Assembly (NCBI GenBank): GCA_900470965.1 | Contig: UCCS01000045.1 | Location: forward strand, 91,791 to 138,951 | Origin: Hyphomicrobiales bacterium | GTDB taxonomy: Bacteria; Pseudomonadota; Alphaproteobacteria; Rhizobiales; Rhizobiaceae | Length of the DNA: 47,161 bases | Direction: 5' to 3' | Part shown: piece after piece, positions 1-7,533 of the stretch | How the letters are laid out: every line of letters begins with the position of its first letter | Numbering within the stretch: position 1 is the first letter of the stretch | Notes under the pieces: generated by a model | Databases searched by the model: none | What the model saw: the letters and a program-made list of their open reading frames with translations, nothing else | What the model was told of the DNA's origin: nothing | Made by a program: the position numbers and the translations under genes

Positions 1-1474
1 CGAAGCGGCTGTCCCAGCGCGCGGTGATCTGGCGGATCGTCTCCTCGAGCTTGGCCTGATGGATGCGTGGCGTCTTACCGCCCGAGCGGCCGATGATGAA
101 GTGAACGCGAGCCACTCCACCTTCCGGGAAGGCCGGATAATAGGCGGAAACACGGCCGTCATAGACGGTTTTCAGATAGGCGCCGATGCGTTCGCGCACG
201 ATCGAGTCATATTCCTCGCGCGGCACGAAGATGATGACCGAGACGAAACGGTCGAAATGGTCGATGCGCGGCAGCACCCGCACGCGCGGGCGATCGGCGA
301 GGTCGTTGATCTGTTCTGCAAAGGTCGCGAGCAGCGGGGTATCGATCTGGAAGAGATCATCACGCGGATAAGATTCCAGCGTGTTGTCGAGCATACGGCC
401 GGAGTGGCTCATCGGGTCGAAGCCGAAATGCTCCTTCACCTTCTCGATCTTGGACCGCAGCAGCGGGATTTCGGTGGCCGAAGAGGTGTAGGCAGTCGAG
501 GTGAACAGGCCGACAATGCGCAACTCGCCTGTCACGTTGCCTTGCGCGTCGAACCGCTTGACGCCGACATAATCCATGTAGGCACGGCGGTGGACAATGG
601 ATTTCACATTAGCCTTTGTGACGATCAGGAAGTCCGGACCATCGAGGAAGGCGAGAATTTCCGGCGTCGTCGTCACGGCGTCCTTGCCGGTGCGCAGAAC
701 AAGAACCTCGGGATTGGAGAGAATGCCGAGGCCTGTTCCCTTGTCGCGTTCGACCTTGGAATCGGGACCCTTGCCGGAATAGACGTAGTCGCGCATGCCG
801 AGGAAGGTGAAGTTCTCGTCACGCAGCCAGGTCAGGAAGGCGATCGCCTCGTCGCGGTCGGCTTTCTTGCGGCTGGCGTTGTAATTCGAAAGCTCTGAAA
901 TCACTTCATCGACGCGGGCAAGCATCGGCTTCCAGTCGGAAACGGCAAGCTCTACCTGCTCGAGTACTGCCTTGATCCGCTTGATCAGATCGGCGGCCTG
1001 GGAGGGGCTCAGAGGCGAAATGTGAAGCTGGATGTGGCTCACCCGCTTTGCCGGGTCGCTCGGCACATCGGCGGAATAGAGTTCCGGAGCCTTGCCGTCT
1101 TCCAGGATCAGGATCGGATGAACTGCCATGTAGATGTCGCGGTAGGTGCTGGTCACCTCACCCATGACGGATTCGTAGAGGAAGGGCTTATTGTGATCCG
1201 TCACCGAAAGAATGGAGATTGCAACGCCATCGGGCGTGACATCGGCGACCGTGTCGATGCTGACGCGCGGCACCTTGCCGTTCCAGGCACCGAGCTCGGC
1301 TGCCGAGTGTACGGCGGAAAGCGCAAGCATTTCCGGCGTGTAGAGTTCGAGGTCGTCGCCGCTGGCACGGCCGAAGAGGATTTCGGGATCGAGATGGGGT
1401 TCGCCGGTCGCGGCCGCGATCTTGCGTGCGCTCTCGATCTGCTTTTCCCGTTTTGGATTGTTTCTGGTGGCCAT
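1..1474 (-). CDS. NAD-specific glutamate dehydrogenase, large type (N-terminal part)
   Basis: The frame stays open from an ATG at 1474 to the window edge, giving about 491 residues of the N-terminal part; the 3' end lies outside. The start is preceded by a GGGGGG purine run about 8 bases upstream. The protein begins MATRNNPKREKQIESARK and continues with the acidic, ACT-like regulatory region typical of the roughly 1,600-residue bacterial NAD-glutamate dehydrogenases (Bac_GDH). The catalytic domain is not in view. The family oxidatively deaminates glutamate to 2-oxoglutarate with NAD+ in the cytoplasm and feeds amino-acid carbon into the TCA cycle. It is divergent from pdxY across a 276-bp spacer. 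The family call comes from recognising the N-terminal sequence, since no active-site motif can be checked here. Confidence 0.85.
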   Translation of the reverse strand, partial: MATRNNPKREKQIESARKIAAATGEPHLDPEILFGRASGDDLELYTPEMLALSAVHSAAELGAWNGKVPRVSIDTVADVTPDGVAISILSVTDHNKPFLYESVMGEVTSTYRDIYMAVHPILILEDGKAPELYSADVPSDPAKRVSHIQLHISPLSPSQAADLIKRIKAVLEQVELAVSDWKPMLARVDEVISELSNYNASRKKADRDEAIAFLTWLRDENFTFLGMRDYVYSGKGPDSKVERDKGTGLGILSNPEVLVLRTGKDAVTTTPEILAFLDGPDFLIVTKANVKSIVHRRAYMDYVGVKRFDAQGNVTGELRIVGLFTSTAYTSSATEIPLLRSKIEKVKEHFGFDPMSHSGRMLDNTLESYPRDDLFQIDTPLLATFAEQINDLADRPRVRVLPRIDHFDRFVSVIIFVPREEYDSIVRERIGAYLKTVYDGRVSAYYPAFPEGGVARVHFIIGRSGGKTPRIHQAKLEETIRQITARWDSRF

Positions 1475-1750
1475 GGATCATCCCCCCGATTGTTTTGATG
1501 TGGGCAAGGTAGCAGAAGGTTCTTCGAAAGAATCCTTAAAAGAGGGCTTCGAAAAGTAGTTTTCGTGCTTTTTTGGCTATGCTGGCGAGAGATTTCGAAA
1601 GCTTTTAGGTCGTTTTATGCCGATGGACGGCAAAATCACTTTATCCGGCTTTTTCGTCCCGCTGCACATTTCCACGCTCCCGTGAAGAATGGTTGACAGC
1701 GCCTCGTCAAAAAGATCATCAACGGCGGTCGAAATTCGGATTCGGATGCC

Positions 1751-2626
1751 ATGTCGGAAAACGCAGCGGGCGCAGTCATCGTCATCTCCAGCCATGTCGT
1801 GCGGGGGTCGGTTGGAAACCGTGCTGCGGTCTTTGCGCTGGAAACGCTCGGCCATCAGGTCTGGGCGCTGCCGACGATTGTGCTGCCCTGGCATCCCGGT
1901 CATGGCCGCTCGACACGGCTGACCTTCGCCGAGGCCGATTTCGAGGCGGCGATCGACGATCTCATCCGCGCGCCATGGATCGGCGAGGTCAAGGCCGTCT
2001 TGTCGGGCTACTTCGGCAACGCCGCCCAGGCCCGCTCCGTCGCGAAACTCGTTGCATCCTTGCGCGAGAAGAATCCGGAGCTGCTCTATGTCTGCGATCC
2101 GGTCATGGGTGACCTCGGCGGCCTCTACGTGCCTGAAGCGACAGCCGAGGCGATCCGTGACCATCTGATACCGCTTGCCTCGCTCGCAACGCCGAACCGG
2201 TACGAACTTGCCTGGCTTTCAGGGGCGGCACTCGATGACAACAACGCGGTCATGGAGGCCGCTCTTTCGCTCGGCCCCTCACGCATGCTGGTCACATCGG
2301 CGGTGCCGATGATGGCGGGCGGTACCGGCAATCTCTATCTCTCCGGAAGGCATGCCCTGCTTGCCGAACACCGTGTCGTTGAAAACCCACCAAATGGGCT
2401 CGGCGACCTGCTTGCCGCCCTTTTCCTCTCTCGCCTGCTCTCAGGCATGGAGGATGAAAAGGCGCTGCAGCTGGCGACCGCCAGCGTGTTCGAGGTGCTG
2501 GCGCGCGCTGTCAAGCGCGGCAGCAACGAGCTGATGCTGGCAAGCGATGCCTCCAGTCTTTCGACGCCCATGGCAATGGTGCAGATGCGTCACCTCGTCC
2601 ATCCTGCCCAGCGGCGGAAAAAATAG
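1751..2626 (+). CDS. pdxY: Pyridoxal kinase, PdxY type
   Basis: This 291-residue ribokinase-fold protein phosphorylates pyridoxal with ATP in vitamin B6 salvage and works in the cytoplasm. It has the family's order of motifs: an N-terminal substrate segment (SSHVVRGSVGNRAAVFALE), DPVMGD at 116-121, TPNRYE at 147-152, and the anion-hole/catalytic-base motif NGLGDLLAALF with Asp219. The length matches PdxY/PdxK proteins (about 285-290). The gene is divergent from the glutamate dehydrogenase gene and lies 60 bp ahead of the carbonic anhydrase gene on the same strand, so the two may be co-transcribed. No terminator is visible between them. PdxY rather than PdxK is assigned by overall similarity and is the less certain part. 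Confidence 0.9.
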   Translation: MSENAAGAVIVISSHVVRGSVGNRAAVFALETLGHQVWALPTIVLPWHPGHGRSTRLTFAEADFEAAIDDLIRAPWIGEVKAVLSGYFGNAAQARSVAKLVASLREKNPELLYVCDPVMGDLGGLYVPEATAEAIRDHLIPLASLATPNRYELAWLSGAALDDNNAVMEAALSLGPSRMLVTSAVPMMAGGTGNLYLSGRHALLAEHRVVENPPNGLGDLLAALFLSRLLSGMEDEKALQLATASVFEVLARAVKRGSNELMLASDASSLSTPMAMVQMRHLVHPAQRRKK

Positions 2627-2686
2627 GTCTCAGGCTTTTGCAGCGCAGCAGTTGATCTTGGCTCACGCGCGCGCTAATCCAGAGAC

Positions 2687-3328
2687 ATGATGAGCTTCCC
2701 TAACTCCCTGCTGGACGGTTATCGCAACTTCATGAGCGGGCGATATGCCGATGCCCGCGACCGGTATCGGCAGCTTGCAGAAAACGGGCAGAACCCGACG
2801 ACGCTCGTTATTGCCTGTTGCGACTCGCGCGCTGCTCCCGAGCTGATCTTCGACGCAGGGCCGGGCGAACTCTTCGTCATCCGCAACGTCGCCAACATGG
2901 TGCCGCCCTATGAACCGGATGGCCATTTCCATTCCACGTCGGCAGCGCTCGAATTCGCCGTGCAGGCGCTGAAGGTCAAGAATATCGTTGTCATGGGCCA
3001 TGGCCGCTGCGGCGGTATCCGCGCAGCCCTCGATCCCGATGCCGAGCCTTTGTCATCCGGTGATTTCATCGGCCGCTGGATGTCGCTCGTTCGCCCTGCC
3101 GCCGAACAGATTGGCAGCAACAACGTCATGACGCCGGCCGAACGGCAGACTGCGCTGGAGCGGGTCTCCATCCGCAATTCGATCAACAATCTCAGATCTT
3201 TCCCTGATATCAAGGCGCTTGAAGAAGAGGGCAAGCTGGAGCTTCACGGCGCCTGGTTCGACATTTCGACCGGCGAGCTCTGGGTGATGGATTCTGAGAC
3301 ACTCGATTTTATCCGTCCCGAAATCTAG
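2687..3328 (+). CDS. Beta-class carbonic anhydrase
   Basis: This 213-residue enzyme interconverts CO2 and bicarbonate. The beta-class zinc ligands are present: Cys44, Asp46 and Arg48 in CCDSR, and His105 and Cys108 in GHGRCGG. The segment NVANMVPPYEPDG (68-79) and the following SAALEFAV helix are also characteristic. Two ATGs stand in tandem at 2687; the upstream AGAGA is a modest ribosome-binding site. The gene follows pdxY by 60 bp and may share its transcript. A role in supplying bicarbonate for carboxylases is the usual assignment in rhizobia but cannot be read from the sequence. The family could be written cynT or can; no cyanase gene lies nearby, so no symbol is given. Confidence 0.92.
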   Translation: MMSFPNSLLDGYRNFMSGRYADARDRYRQLAENGQNPTTLVIACCDSRAAPELIFDAGPGELFVIRNVANMVPPYEPDGHFHSTSAALEFAVQALKVKNIVVMGHGRCGGIRAALDPDAEPLSSGDFIGRWMSLVRPAAEQIGSNNVMTPAERQTALERVSIRNSINNLRSFPDIKALEEEGKLELHGAWFDISTGELWVMDSETLDFIRPEI

Positions 3329-3405
3329 GGATAGACCGCTTTAGCAGTTTTTTAAGATATTCCACTAAGCTGCGCTTGCAGGCGGTATATGCGCGTGGAT
3401 CAGTT

Positions 3406-5046
3406 ATGAATTTCAAAGTGCTGAAATTCAAGAATATCAGAAGGGCAGTACTAGCCGCCATTCTGCTGCCCTTCGTCTTCATGATTGTCGAAGGAGTGGT
3501 GTTGATCCGCTCCTCGCTCATGCAGTACCGCGCGCTCGAAAATGACCATCTCTTTGCCGATGTTCTTGCTCGTGGAGGATCGATTGCTGCCAATGAGATT
3601 CTGGCGGAACTCGTCGCGACGCGAACCTACATCAACAATCCGGACGAGATAACCAGAGCGGCCATGATGGAAAGGCGGAGCGCGCTCGAGAACGAACGCG
3701 CGCGTTTCAACGCCAGTCTCCCGCCCGTTGAAACACTTGATCTCGGTCTGCAGTCACAGCTTTCCGATCTCCGTCTTGCTTACAGCCGTATCGTTGCGGC
3801 GCGTTCGGCGGTCGATCGAGGTTATTACGGCAAAGGCGGCAACCCCGTTCATATCTATGGTCAGGCCGGATTGAAGCAGCTTGGTCTCGTCTCGTCGCTT
3901 TCGTCGAGGATCCATGATCCCGTGTTGATGCGCAAATCCAGCGAGCTGATGAGTATCCTGCTGACCTACTACGGTGAGCGGCTGATCGGCAACCTTGGCC
4001 AGCGTTATTTCGACCAAACCGACTTTTCCGCCATGTCGCACGAGCAGCTCGTTCAAGGCGAAATGATGCTCGGTAACGGCATGGATCGCCTGCGTTTTCA
4101 TTCTTCCTCGCCTGTCGTCCGGGAGATCCTTGCCTATAGAGCTCAGCCCGACGAGGTCTGGGCCGATACCTTCACAAAGGCCATGGTTTCCGGTGCGCTA
4201 CGGCCGGACAAGGCGATCCGAGACAAATGGATTGGTATCCAGAACGAGCGGCTGGATTTCCTGCGGCAGAAAATCGCCTCCGTAACCGATGATATTCATG
4301 TGACCGGACAGAAGCTGTCGATGCGCTCGCACATTCACATGACGATCGTGCTTGCGTTGTCATCCGGACTGGTTCTGCTCGTTGCCCTTATTGTGGCGCT
4401 TGCGGTTCGGGGCATCCGTCTCGTCGCCCGTGTCACCGAAGAGCGTGAACTACTCATCAACGAGCTGCGCAATGCTGCCCAAACCGATCTTCTGACGGGC
4501 CTTTATAATCGCCGTGGCTTCGAGGCTGCCGCTTTGGCGCTTCTGATGCAGGCTGAGTATGGATCACGCTGGATTTCGGTCGTGCTGTTCGATCTGGATC
4601 ACTTCAAGAAAATCAACGACGTATATGGCCATGACGCAGGCGATATCGTGCTGAAGCACGTAGCCGGCGTCGCGCGGGAAAGCTTTCGCTCCTTCGATCT
4701 GCTGGTGCGCCACGGCGGCGAGGAGTTCATGGCATTGCTGCCGGATTCGACACCTGAGGATGCGGCGATTGTTGCGGAACGTGTCCGATTGGCCATCGAG
4801 GCTGCTGACATCGCGTTGCCGAGTGGCGAGCGTCTGCGGGTTACCGCAAGCTTCGGCTGTGCGGGGCGTGCAAATGCCGTGAGCAATCGCAATTTCGATG
4901 ATCTGGTGAAGCGCGCCGATCTGGCGCTCTATGCCGCCAAGGCCTCGGGACGCAATTGTGTCGTTGCCGGGCCGATTGTTCCTTCGGCGGCACCGCAGGA
5001 AGAGCGGCGCAAGGCTGCCGGCGGAACCCACGATATCCGCAGTTGA
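3406..5046 (+). CDS. Membrane-bound diguanylate cyclase (GGDEF)
   Basis: The 546-residue protein makes cyclic di-GMP from two GTP. A transmembrane helix at about 14-34 and a second at about 312-334 flank a periplasmic domain of roughly 275 residues that I do not recognise. A short linker leads to the C-terminal GGDEF domain. The active-site loop is GGEEF at 437-441, and the preceding DHFKKINDVYGHDAGD is the metal/GTP-binding part. An RxxD inhibitory site, RSFD, lies at 428-431 with the usual five-residue spacing, so product inhibition is expected. The ATG at 3406 is chosen over an in-frame TTG at 3376 because a GGAT purine patch precedes it. No EAL domain is present. The input signal is unknown. 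Confidence 0.9.
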   Translation: MNFKVLKFKNIRRAVLAAILLPFVFMIVEGVVLIRSSLMQYRALENDHLFADVLARGGSIAANEILAELVATRTYINNPDEITRAAMMERRSALENERARFNASLPPVETLDLGLQSQLSDLRLAYSRIVAARSAVDRGYYGKGGNPVHIYGQAGLKQLGLVSSLSSRIHDPVLMRKSSELMSILLTYYGERLIGNLGQRYFDQTDFSAMSHEQLVQGEMMLGNGMDRLRFHSSSPVVREILAYRAQPDEVWADTFTKAMVSGALRPDKAIRDKWIGIQNERLDFLRQKIASVTDDIHVTGQKLSMRSHIHMTIVLALSSGLVLLVALIVALAVRGIRLVARVTEERELLINELRNAAQTDLLTGLYNRRGFEAAALALLMQAEYGSRWISVVLFDLDHFKKINDVYGHDAGDIVLKHVAGVARESFRSFDLLVRHGGEEFMALLPDSTPEDAAIVAERVRLAIEAADIALPSGERLRVTASFGCAGRANAVSNRNFDDLVKRADLALYAAKASGRNCVVAGPIVPSAAPQEERRKAAGGTHDIRS

Positions 5047-5070
5047 AAAACGCCGCATTCGTATGCGGCG
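5045..5070 (-). terminator. Rho-independent terminator of the lytic transglycosylase gene
   Basis: An 8-bp perfect stem CGCCGCAT/ATGCGGCG (5051-5058 with 5063-5070, loop TCGT) is followed on the minus strand by TTTTTCAA. It lies 30 bp past the stop of the minus-strand gene. The convergent diguanylate cyclase gene stops just before it. Confidence 0.75.
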
Positions 5071-5099
5071 CTCGTATCATTTTCCTATTGAACGTCTCT

Positions 5100-5921
5100 T
5101 CAGTTGCCGTCGATCTGCTGACCGATATAGGCGATTGCCTGCTGATAGACCGTTGCGGCATTCCAGCCCTGGATGGCGACGAAGTTCGGCTCGCCCGGCT
5201 GGTAACCGGCGCCGGCACGCCAGCCGTGACCCTTAAGGAAATTGGCGGTAGAGGCCAGCGCATCAGCGCGGGAGCCAACCATATCGACGCGGCCGTCACC
5301 GTCACCGTCCGCGCCGTAGCTTACGACGTTGCGTGGCAGGAACTGCGTCTGGCCGATTTCGCCATGGGCAGCACCGCGGGCTTGCGGGCTGAGATAGCCT
5401 TCCGAAACGAGCTGCAAGGCTGCATAAAGCTGGTCGGTGAAATATTCCGAGCGACGGCAGTCATAGGCGAGGGTGGAGACTGCGGACATCGTATGCTGGT
5501 TGCCCATATAGCTGCCGAAGCCGGTTTCCATGCCCCAGATGGCGATCAGCGGACCGGCCGGAACGCCGAAGCGGCGCTCGATCGAAGCGAAGAGAGCCTG
5601 GTTGGCGGCTTTCATCGAACGGCCGCGAGAGATGACGGCCGCACCGCCGCGCTTCTTCATGAATGCGTCGAAGGACAGCTTGAAGCTCTTCTGGCCGCGG
5701 TCGGCGGCGATCGTCGGCTTGTTATAGCTGACATTGGCGAAGGCACGGCTCAGGACCGACTGGCTGACGCCATTGGCCGCTGCCGTCTGCTTGAAGTCGG
5801 CGACCCAGGCATCGAAACCGGCGCTGGTATTGCCGCATTGGGGACCCTGCGCGAACGCCGGTACCGTATGGAGGACGCCCATTGCCGCGGCGGCCGCCAA
5901 AATCAATTTTTTCATGCGCAT
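5100..5921 (-). CDS. Lytic murein transglycosylase, MltB/SLT_2 family
   Basis: This 273-residue exported enzyme cleaves the MurNAc-GlcNAc bond of peptidoglycan to leave 1,6-anhydroMurNAc. It starts MRMKKLILAAAAAMGV and carries a cleavable signal peptide ending at about AFAQ. The family motif WGMETGFGSYMG holds the catalytic Glu, followed by the helix pair around STLAYDCRRSEYF, the GEIGQTQFLP motif and the DGDGDGRVDM segment seen in MltB-like proteins. No lipobox cysteine stands at the cleavage site, so it is probably soluble in the periplasm rather than a lipoprotein. The frame is open further upstream, but the signal peptide sets the ATG at 5921. A C-terminal peptidoglycan-binding domain, seen in some homologues, is absent. 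Confidence 0.9.
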   Translation of the reverse strand: MRMKKLILAAAAAMGVLHTVPAFAQGPQCGNTSAGFDAWVADFKQTAAANGVSQSVLSRAFANVSYNKPTIAADRGQKSFKLSFDAFMKKRGGAAVISRGRSMKAANQALFASIERRFGVPAGPLIAIWGMETGFGSYMGNQHTMSAVSTLAYDCRRSEYFTDQLYAALQLVSEGYLSPQARGAAHGEIGQTQFLPRNVVSYGADGDGDGRVDMVGSRADALASTANFLKGHGWRAGAGYQPGEPNFVAIQGWNAATVYQQAIAYIGQQIDGN

Positions 5922-6036
5922 TGAGAAACCCCGCTCTCGATCTGCATAGCTTTTAAGCCGGGCAAGAGAATGCCAGCCACCGGCGACTTTGTCACGATCA
6001 CCTTTTAGCGAACGCTTATACGGCGGTATTTGCCCG

Positions 6037-6066
6037 AAAAAGCCCCGCTCGTCGAGCAGGGGCTTT
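6037..6066 (-). terminator. Rho-independent terminator of asd
   Basis: The stem AAAGCCCC/GGGGCTTT (6039-6046 with 6059-6066) continues into GCTC/GAGC with a one-base bulge and a 3-nt loop. On the minus strand it is followed by a TTTTT run. It lies 26 bp past the asd stop codon. Confidence 0.8.
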
Positions 6067-6091
6067 AGCATATTATGGTTTACAAATGGTA

Positions 6092-7126
6092 TCAGGCTGC
6101 CTGCTTGCGCGGCTTGACGAGGCCACGATTGATGAGCAGCTCGGCGATCTGGATGGCGTTGAGAGCCGCACCCTTGCGCAGGTTGTCGGAGACCACCCAG
6201 ATGTTGAGGCCGTTTTCGACGGTCGCATCTTCGCGGATGCGCGAAATGAAAGTCGCATCCTCGCCGGCGGATTCGTATGGCGTGATGTAGCCGCCATCCT
6301 CGTGCTTGTCGATGACGAGGCAGCCCGGCGCATCGCGCAGGATATCGCGGGCCTGGTCAGCCGTAATCTCGTTTTCGAATTCGATGTTGACCGATTCAGA
6401 ATGGCCGATGAAGACCGGAACGCGGACCGCGGTGCAGGTCACCTTGATCTTCGGATCCAGCATCTTCTTCGTTTCAGCCAGAACCTTCCACTCTTCCTTC
6501 GTGTAGCCGTCTTCCATGAAAGTGTCGATGTGCGGAATGACGTTGAAGGCGATACGCTTGGTGAATTTCTTGTTCTCGATCGGATCGGCAACGAAGACGG
6601 CGCGTGTCTGGTTGAAGAGCTCGTCCATGCCATCCTTGCCGGCGCCGGAAACCGACTGGTAAGTCGAGACGACGACGCGCTTGATCTTGGCGAAGTCATG
6701 CAGCGGCTTCAGCGCAACGACCAGCTGGGCAGTCGAGCAGTTCGGGTTGGCAATGATGTTGCGCTTTGTGAAGAGCGAAATCGCGTCCGGATTTACTTCC
6801 GGAACAATCAGCGGCACGTCGGCGTCGTAGCGCCAGGCCGAAGAATTATCGATGACAACGCAGCCCTGCTGGCCGATCTTCGGGGAGACGCGCTTGGAAA
6901 CCTCGCCGCCGGCCGACATCAGGCAGATATCGGTGTCGGAGAAATCGTAATTCTCCAGATTGGAGACCTTCAGCGTCCGATCGCCGTAGGAAACCTCGAG
7001 GCCCTGGGAGCGGGAGGAGGCGAGTGCTACGACTTCATCGGCCGGGAAACCACGTTCGGAGAGAATGTTGAGCATTTCGCGCCCGACATTTCCGGTGGCT
7101 CCGGCAACTGCAACTTTGAAACCCAT
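6092..7126 (-). CDS. asd: Aspartate-semialdehyde dehydrogenase
   Basis: The 344-residue enzyme reduces aspartyl-4-phosphate to aspartate semialdehyde with NADPH. This is the branch step toward lysine/diaminopimelate, threonine, methionine and isoleucine. The N-terminal dinucleotide-binding loop AGATGNVG (9-16), the nucleophile Cys130 in NPNCST, and the substrate-binding Arg235 and His242 in RVPVFIGHSES are all visible. The length fits the Gram-negative Asd family. It is a single-gene unit with its own terminator. The pyrimidine-rich sequence upstream gives the transcript GAGAAAGAGAG ahead of the ATG as ribosome-binding site. Confidence 0.97.
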   Translation of the reverse strand: MGFKVAVAGATGNVGREMLNILSERGFPADEVVALASSRSQGLEVSYGDRTLKVSNLENYDFSDTDICLMSAGGEVSKRVSPKIGQQGCVVIDNSSAWRYDADVPLIVPEVNPDAISLFTKRNIIANPNCSTAQLVVALKPLHDFAKIKRVVVSTYQSVSGAGKDGMDELFNQTRAVFVADPIENKKFTKRIAFNVIPHIDTFMEDGYTKEEWKVLAETKKMLDPKIKVTCTAVRVPVFIGHSESVNIEFENEITADQARDILRDAPGCLVIDKHEDGGYITPYESAGEDATFISRIREDATVENGLNIWVVSDNLRKGAALNAIQIAELLINRGLVKPRKQAA

Positions 7127-7533
7127 TTCTCAAGCTCTCTTTCTCTTCTCTCCTCTTGTCCGGTGAGGGGGGAAGCGCGATATCATCGCGGCTTCCTGTC
7201 CCCAGCCGGGCCGGGGAGAGAGCGGCAGGCCAGAGACGTCAGACGGTTTTCGTCGTCGTTTTGGCCTTGGTTTTGGAAGAAACCGGAACGGCAAAATCCA
7301 ACCGGGCATTTTCTGCCAGGTTATTGCGCTCAGCGATGGCGTGCTCGTGGCGAACCATGGATATTCCTTTTCCGTCGTTGCTCATAAAAGGTTTTCCACA
7401 GGAGTCAAGGTTTTTGCGTGTAGGACGAGAGCAGGAGAAGGACGCTGCTGCGGCGTTTTGTCATCCCTCTGTCATTGCCGGGGGGTATCCCCGACCCGTT
7501 GTAATGACTGCAACGAAAAACGGGGGTTTTTCC
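7127..7533. other. Intergenic region between asd and the alkaline phosphatase gene
   Basis: This 407-bp divergent spacer holds the asd promoter region on one side and a Pho box with a TATCCC -10 candidate on the other. Near asd there is an imperfect inverted repeat (about 7169-7193, GGAAGC-GCGAT facing ATCGC-GGCTTCC) followed by a C/G-rich dyad at about 7199-7218. I see no credible gene in it. Confidence 0.6.
7458..7475 (+). promoter_or_regulatory. Pho box (PhoB binding site)
   Basis: TTGTCAT-CCCT-CTGTCAT is two 7-bp direct repeats separated by 4 bp; the second matches the CTGTCAT consensus exactly and the first differs at one base. A TATCCC -10 candidate starts 10 bp further on (7486-7491), the geometry of PhoB-activated promoters in which the box replaces the -35. 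It lies 58 bp upstream of the phosphatase start, so phosphate-starvation induction is expected. Confidence 0.8.

Noticed and set aside
6086..7387. A 433-codon plus-strand frame across asd
   Set aside because: It overlaps nearly all of asd in antisense and contains no recognisable domain.
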